Shown: positions 5,089-6,568 of the stretch, one piece after another
Numbering within the stretch: the stretch's first letter is position 1
Layout: every line of letters starts with the position of its first letter
Source: an uncultured Eubacteriales bacterium
GTDB taxonomy: Bacteria > Bacillota > Clostridia > Peptostreptococcales > Anaerovoracaceae
DNA: 6,568 bases
Direction of reading: 5' to 3'
Assembly (NCBI GenBank): GCA_910585135.1
Contig: CAJUEB010000114.1
Coordinates: 1-6,568, forward strand
Position numbers and translations under genes: made by a program
The notes under the pieces: generated by a model
The model's database searches: none
What the model saw: the letters and a program-made list of their open reading frames with translations, nothing else
What the model was told of the DNA's origin: nothing

Positions 5089-5987
5089 TCGCGCTAAAGA
5101 ACCTGACAAAAAAATTTGGCTCGTTTACGGCCGTGGATGATGTGAGCCTGACGATCAATACAGGTGAATTTTTTGGATTGCTTGGGTCGAACGGGGCGGG
5201 CAAAACGACGACCATTGGGATGTTGTCCACGCTTTTGCTTCCGACGCGGGGCGCGGTGTATATCGATGGAGAGGAGCTTACGCGTCAAAGGGCAGACTTG
5301 AAACGAAAAATCAGCGTGATTACGCAGGAGTATTCTATGCGGCAGGACATGAACATGAACGAAATCATGGAATACCAGGGGCGGCTTTACTATATGCCGA
5401 AAAAAGAAATCCGCAGAAAGAGCGAGGAATTGTTGGCGTTTTGCGGGCTGGCGGATGATCGGAAAAAAACTGTCCGCAAGCTGTCCGGGGGAATGAAACG
5501 AAAGCTGATGGTATGTCGCGCGCTTTTGACCGAGCCTGAGATCCTGCTTCTGGATGAACCGACGGCTGGCATGGACGCCCTCTCGCGCAGGCAGATGTGG
5601 GCGCTTTTGCGAAGGCTCAACGAACAGAATTTAACGATCCTGCTGACGACGCATTATATGGAGGAAGCCGAGTCTTTGTGCGAGCGGGTGGCGATGATGG
5701 AGCGTGGAAAAATAGAAGAAATCGATTCCCCGGCTGGATTTATTCAAAAGCTGGGGCGTTATGCCGTGGATGAGATCGCTGCGGACGAGGTGGCAACGCA
5801 CTATTTTCATGCAAAGGATGAAGCGCTGGACTTTGCAGGGCGGACGGAGCGCAATTTTAAGCTGCGGGCGACTACGCTGGAGGATGTGTTTGTGGAGCGG
5901 ACGGGAAGGCGAAATGGAGAGGAAGGCGGAATGGACAGCAGCCAGCGGAATGGACAGCGGCAGGCGGGAAGATCGCGAGGCAGGTGA
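5085..5987 (+). CDS. ABC transporter ATP-binding protein, DrrA/NodI-like, 300 aa
   Basis: This is the cytoplasmic ATPase of an ABC-2 type, probably export-type, transporter; the permease gene follows. Motifs in order are Walker A GSNGAGKTT (34-42, with Ser where Pro is usual), Q-loop Gln81 in VITQEYSM, signature LSGGMKRK (133-140), Walker B ILLLDEPTAGMD (153-164, catalytic Glu158) and the switch His190 in LLTTHYMEEAE. The family C-terminal segment TTLEDVFVERTGR (263-275) is present. About 25 residues rich in Arg, Gly and Gln follow it; these come from a short DNA repeat and look like an added tail. The ATG at 5085 overlaps the cbiL stop by 4 bases, with AAGGAAG (5068-5074) upstream, so expression is coupled to cbiL. 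The substrate cannot be read from sequence. A tetrapyrrole or corrinoid intermediate is possible from context only. Confidence 0.92.
   Translation: MIALKNLTKKFGSFTAVDDVSLTINTGEFFGLLGSNGAGKTTTIGMLSTLLLPTRGAVYIDGEELTRQRADLKRKISVITQEYSMRQDMNMNEIMEYQGRLYYMPKKEIRRKSEELLAFCGLADDRKKTVRKLSGGMKRKLMVCRALLTEPEILLLDEPTAGMDALSRRQMWALLRRLNEQNLTILLTTHYMEEAESLCERVAMMERGKIEEIDSPAGFIQKLGRYAVDEIAADEVATHYFHAKDEALDFAGRTERNFKLRATTLEDVFVERTGRRNGEEGGMDSSQRNGQRQAGRSRGR
5904..5963 (+). repeat. Short direct repeats encoding the C-terminal tail of the ABC ATPase
   Basis: Units 5904-5920 and 5921-5937 are adjacent and match at 15 of 17 bases (GGAAGGCG followed by AATGGA). A further copy of the 14-base core at 5926-5939 recurs exactly at 5945-5958. 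The steps of 17 and 19 bases shift the frame and then restore it (36 in total), so copies 1 and 3 both encode RNG while copy 2 encodes GGMDS. Confidence 0.7.
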
Positions 5988-5991
5988 CAGT

Positions 5992-6568
5992 ATGGGAATC
6001 ATTACGATTTTATGGGAAAAATGGGTGGAATTTCGCAGGGATTTTTATAAAATCACACTGTCTGCCATGATTGCGCCGATCATGTATCTTCTCGTTTTTG
6101 GACTGGGCATTCAAACCGTGTCGCATGGGAAGCCGTACTTGCATTATCTGATTCCGGGCGTTGTGGCGCTTACGACGATGAACGGCAGCTTTAACGCTAT
6201 CGCGCAGAACTTGAATGTCCAGAGGCTATACGAGAAAGCCTTCGACCAGGTGATGATTTCGCCGACGCCTTTGTGGCAGTTCGTGACGGGACAAATCGTA
6301 GTCGGCTCTCTGCGGGGGCTTTATGCGGGCGGCGTCATTCTGGTGCTGGTCTGGCCGCTTCATACGGGACTGGTGTTTAACGGTTTTTCTTTTTTGATTT
6401 TATTTCTCAATGGGGCAGTATTCTCCGCGCTGGGCGTGGTCGTCTCTTTTCTGGCGAAAAATCATGCCGATGTTCCCAGGTTTTCCAGTTATTTCATCAT
6501 GCCGATGGCTTTTTTGTGCAATACGTTTTTTTCGACGGAAAATATGCCGTCTGGGGTTCGTGAGGCGA
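5992..6568 (+). CDS. ABC-2 type transporter permease, 5' part (192 codons, cut by window end)
   Basis: This is the membrane partner of the preceding ATPase. It starts at ATG 5992, 4 bases after the ATPase stop, with AGGTGA (5982-5987) spanning that stop as the likely ribosome site. The N-terminus ILWEKWVEFRRDFYKITLS is a cytoplasmic amphipathic segment typical of DrrB/NodJ-like permeases. Next come a first membrane segment (MIAPIMYLLVFGLGI, near residues 26-40), the PGVVALTTMNGSF region, and the family-typical LYEKAFDQVMISPTPLWQF (near residues 79-97). Further hydrophobic segments lie around 99-123 and 129-152, followed by FSSYFIMPMAFLCNTFFS. The reading frame is open to the window edge, so about the last quarter of a usual 250-residue protein is missing. 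Direction and substrate of transport are inferred as export, substrate unknown. Confidence 0.9.
   Translation, partial: MGIITILWEKWVEFRRDFYKITLSAMIAPIMYLLVFGLGIQTVSHGKPYLHYLIPGVVALTTMNGSFNAIAQNLNVQRLYEKAFDQVMISPTPLWQFVTGQIVVGSLRGLYAGGVILVLVWPLHTGLVFNGFSFLILFLNGAVFSALGVVVSFLAKNHADVPRFSSYFIMPMAFLCNTFFSTENMPSGVREA

Overview
The window is a six-gene, one-strand (+) tetrapyrrole operon. It suggests an anaerobic Firmicute, most likely a Negativicute of the Selenomonas/Megasphaera kind. That placement is inference: it rests on the moderate GC content, the CobA-HemD fusion style, the CbiL-type (early cobalt insertion) route, and the BioY and ABC protein sequences. No phylogenetic marker gene is present.

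Layout: a 219-base leader holds a probable intrinsic terminator or attenuator (about 115-142). Then come hemC (220-1122); a 158-base repeat-rich spacer; a BioY-family ECF S component (1281-1889); a 746-residue fusion of precorrin-2 dehydrogenase, uroporphyrinogen-III methyltransferase and uroporphyrinogen-III synthase (1903-4143); a 252-base repeat-rich spacer; cbiL (4396-5088); a DrrA-like ABC ATPase (5085-5987); and an ABC-2 permease cut by the window end (5992 onward). The last three genes are tightly linked: cbiL and the ATPase overlap by 4 bases, and the ATPase and permease are 4 bases apart.

How the genes work together: HemC makes hydroxymethylbilane. The HemD part of the fusion closes it to uroporphyrinogen III, the SUMT part methylates that to precorrin-2, and the N-terminal part oxidises it to sirohydrochlorin. 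After cobalt insertion by a chelatase not seen here, CbiL adds the C20 methyl group of the corrin pathway. The three-domain protein therefore covers the whole branch from hydroxymethylbilane to sirohydrochlorin. The BioY protein and the ABC exporter are guests whose roles are open.

The most unusual signal is not a gene. Imperfect short tandem repeats (about 17-36 base period) lie at most boundaries: before hemC, before bioY, in the linker between two fusion domains, inside the HemD domain, before cbiL, and in the C-terminal tail of the ATPase. Inside the fusion gene the clearest repeats keep an exact 24-base period, which preserves frame. In the spacer before cbiL the period drifts (33, 35, 36, 36, 35), as expected of untranslated or only partly translated DNA.
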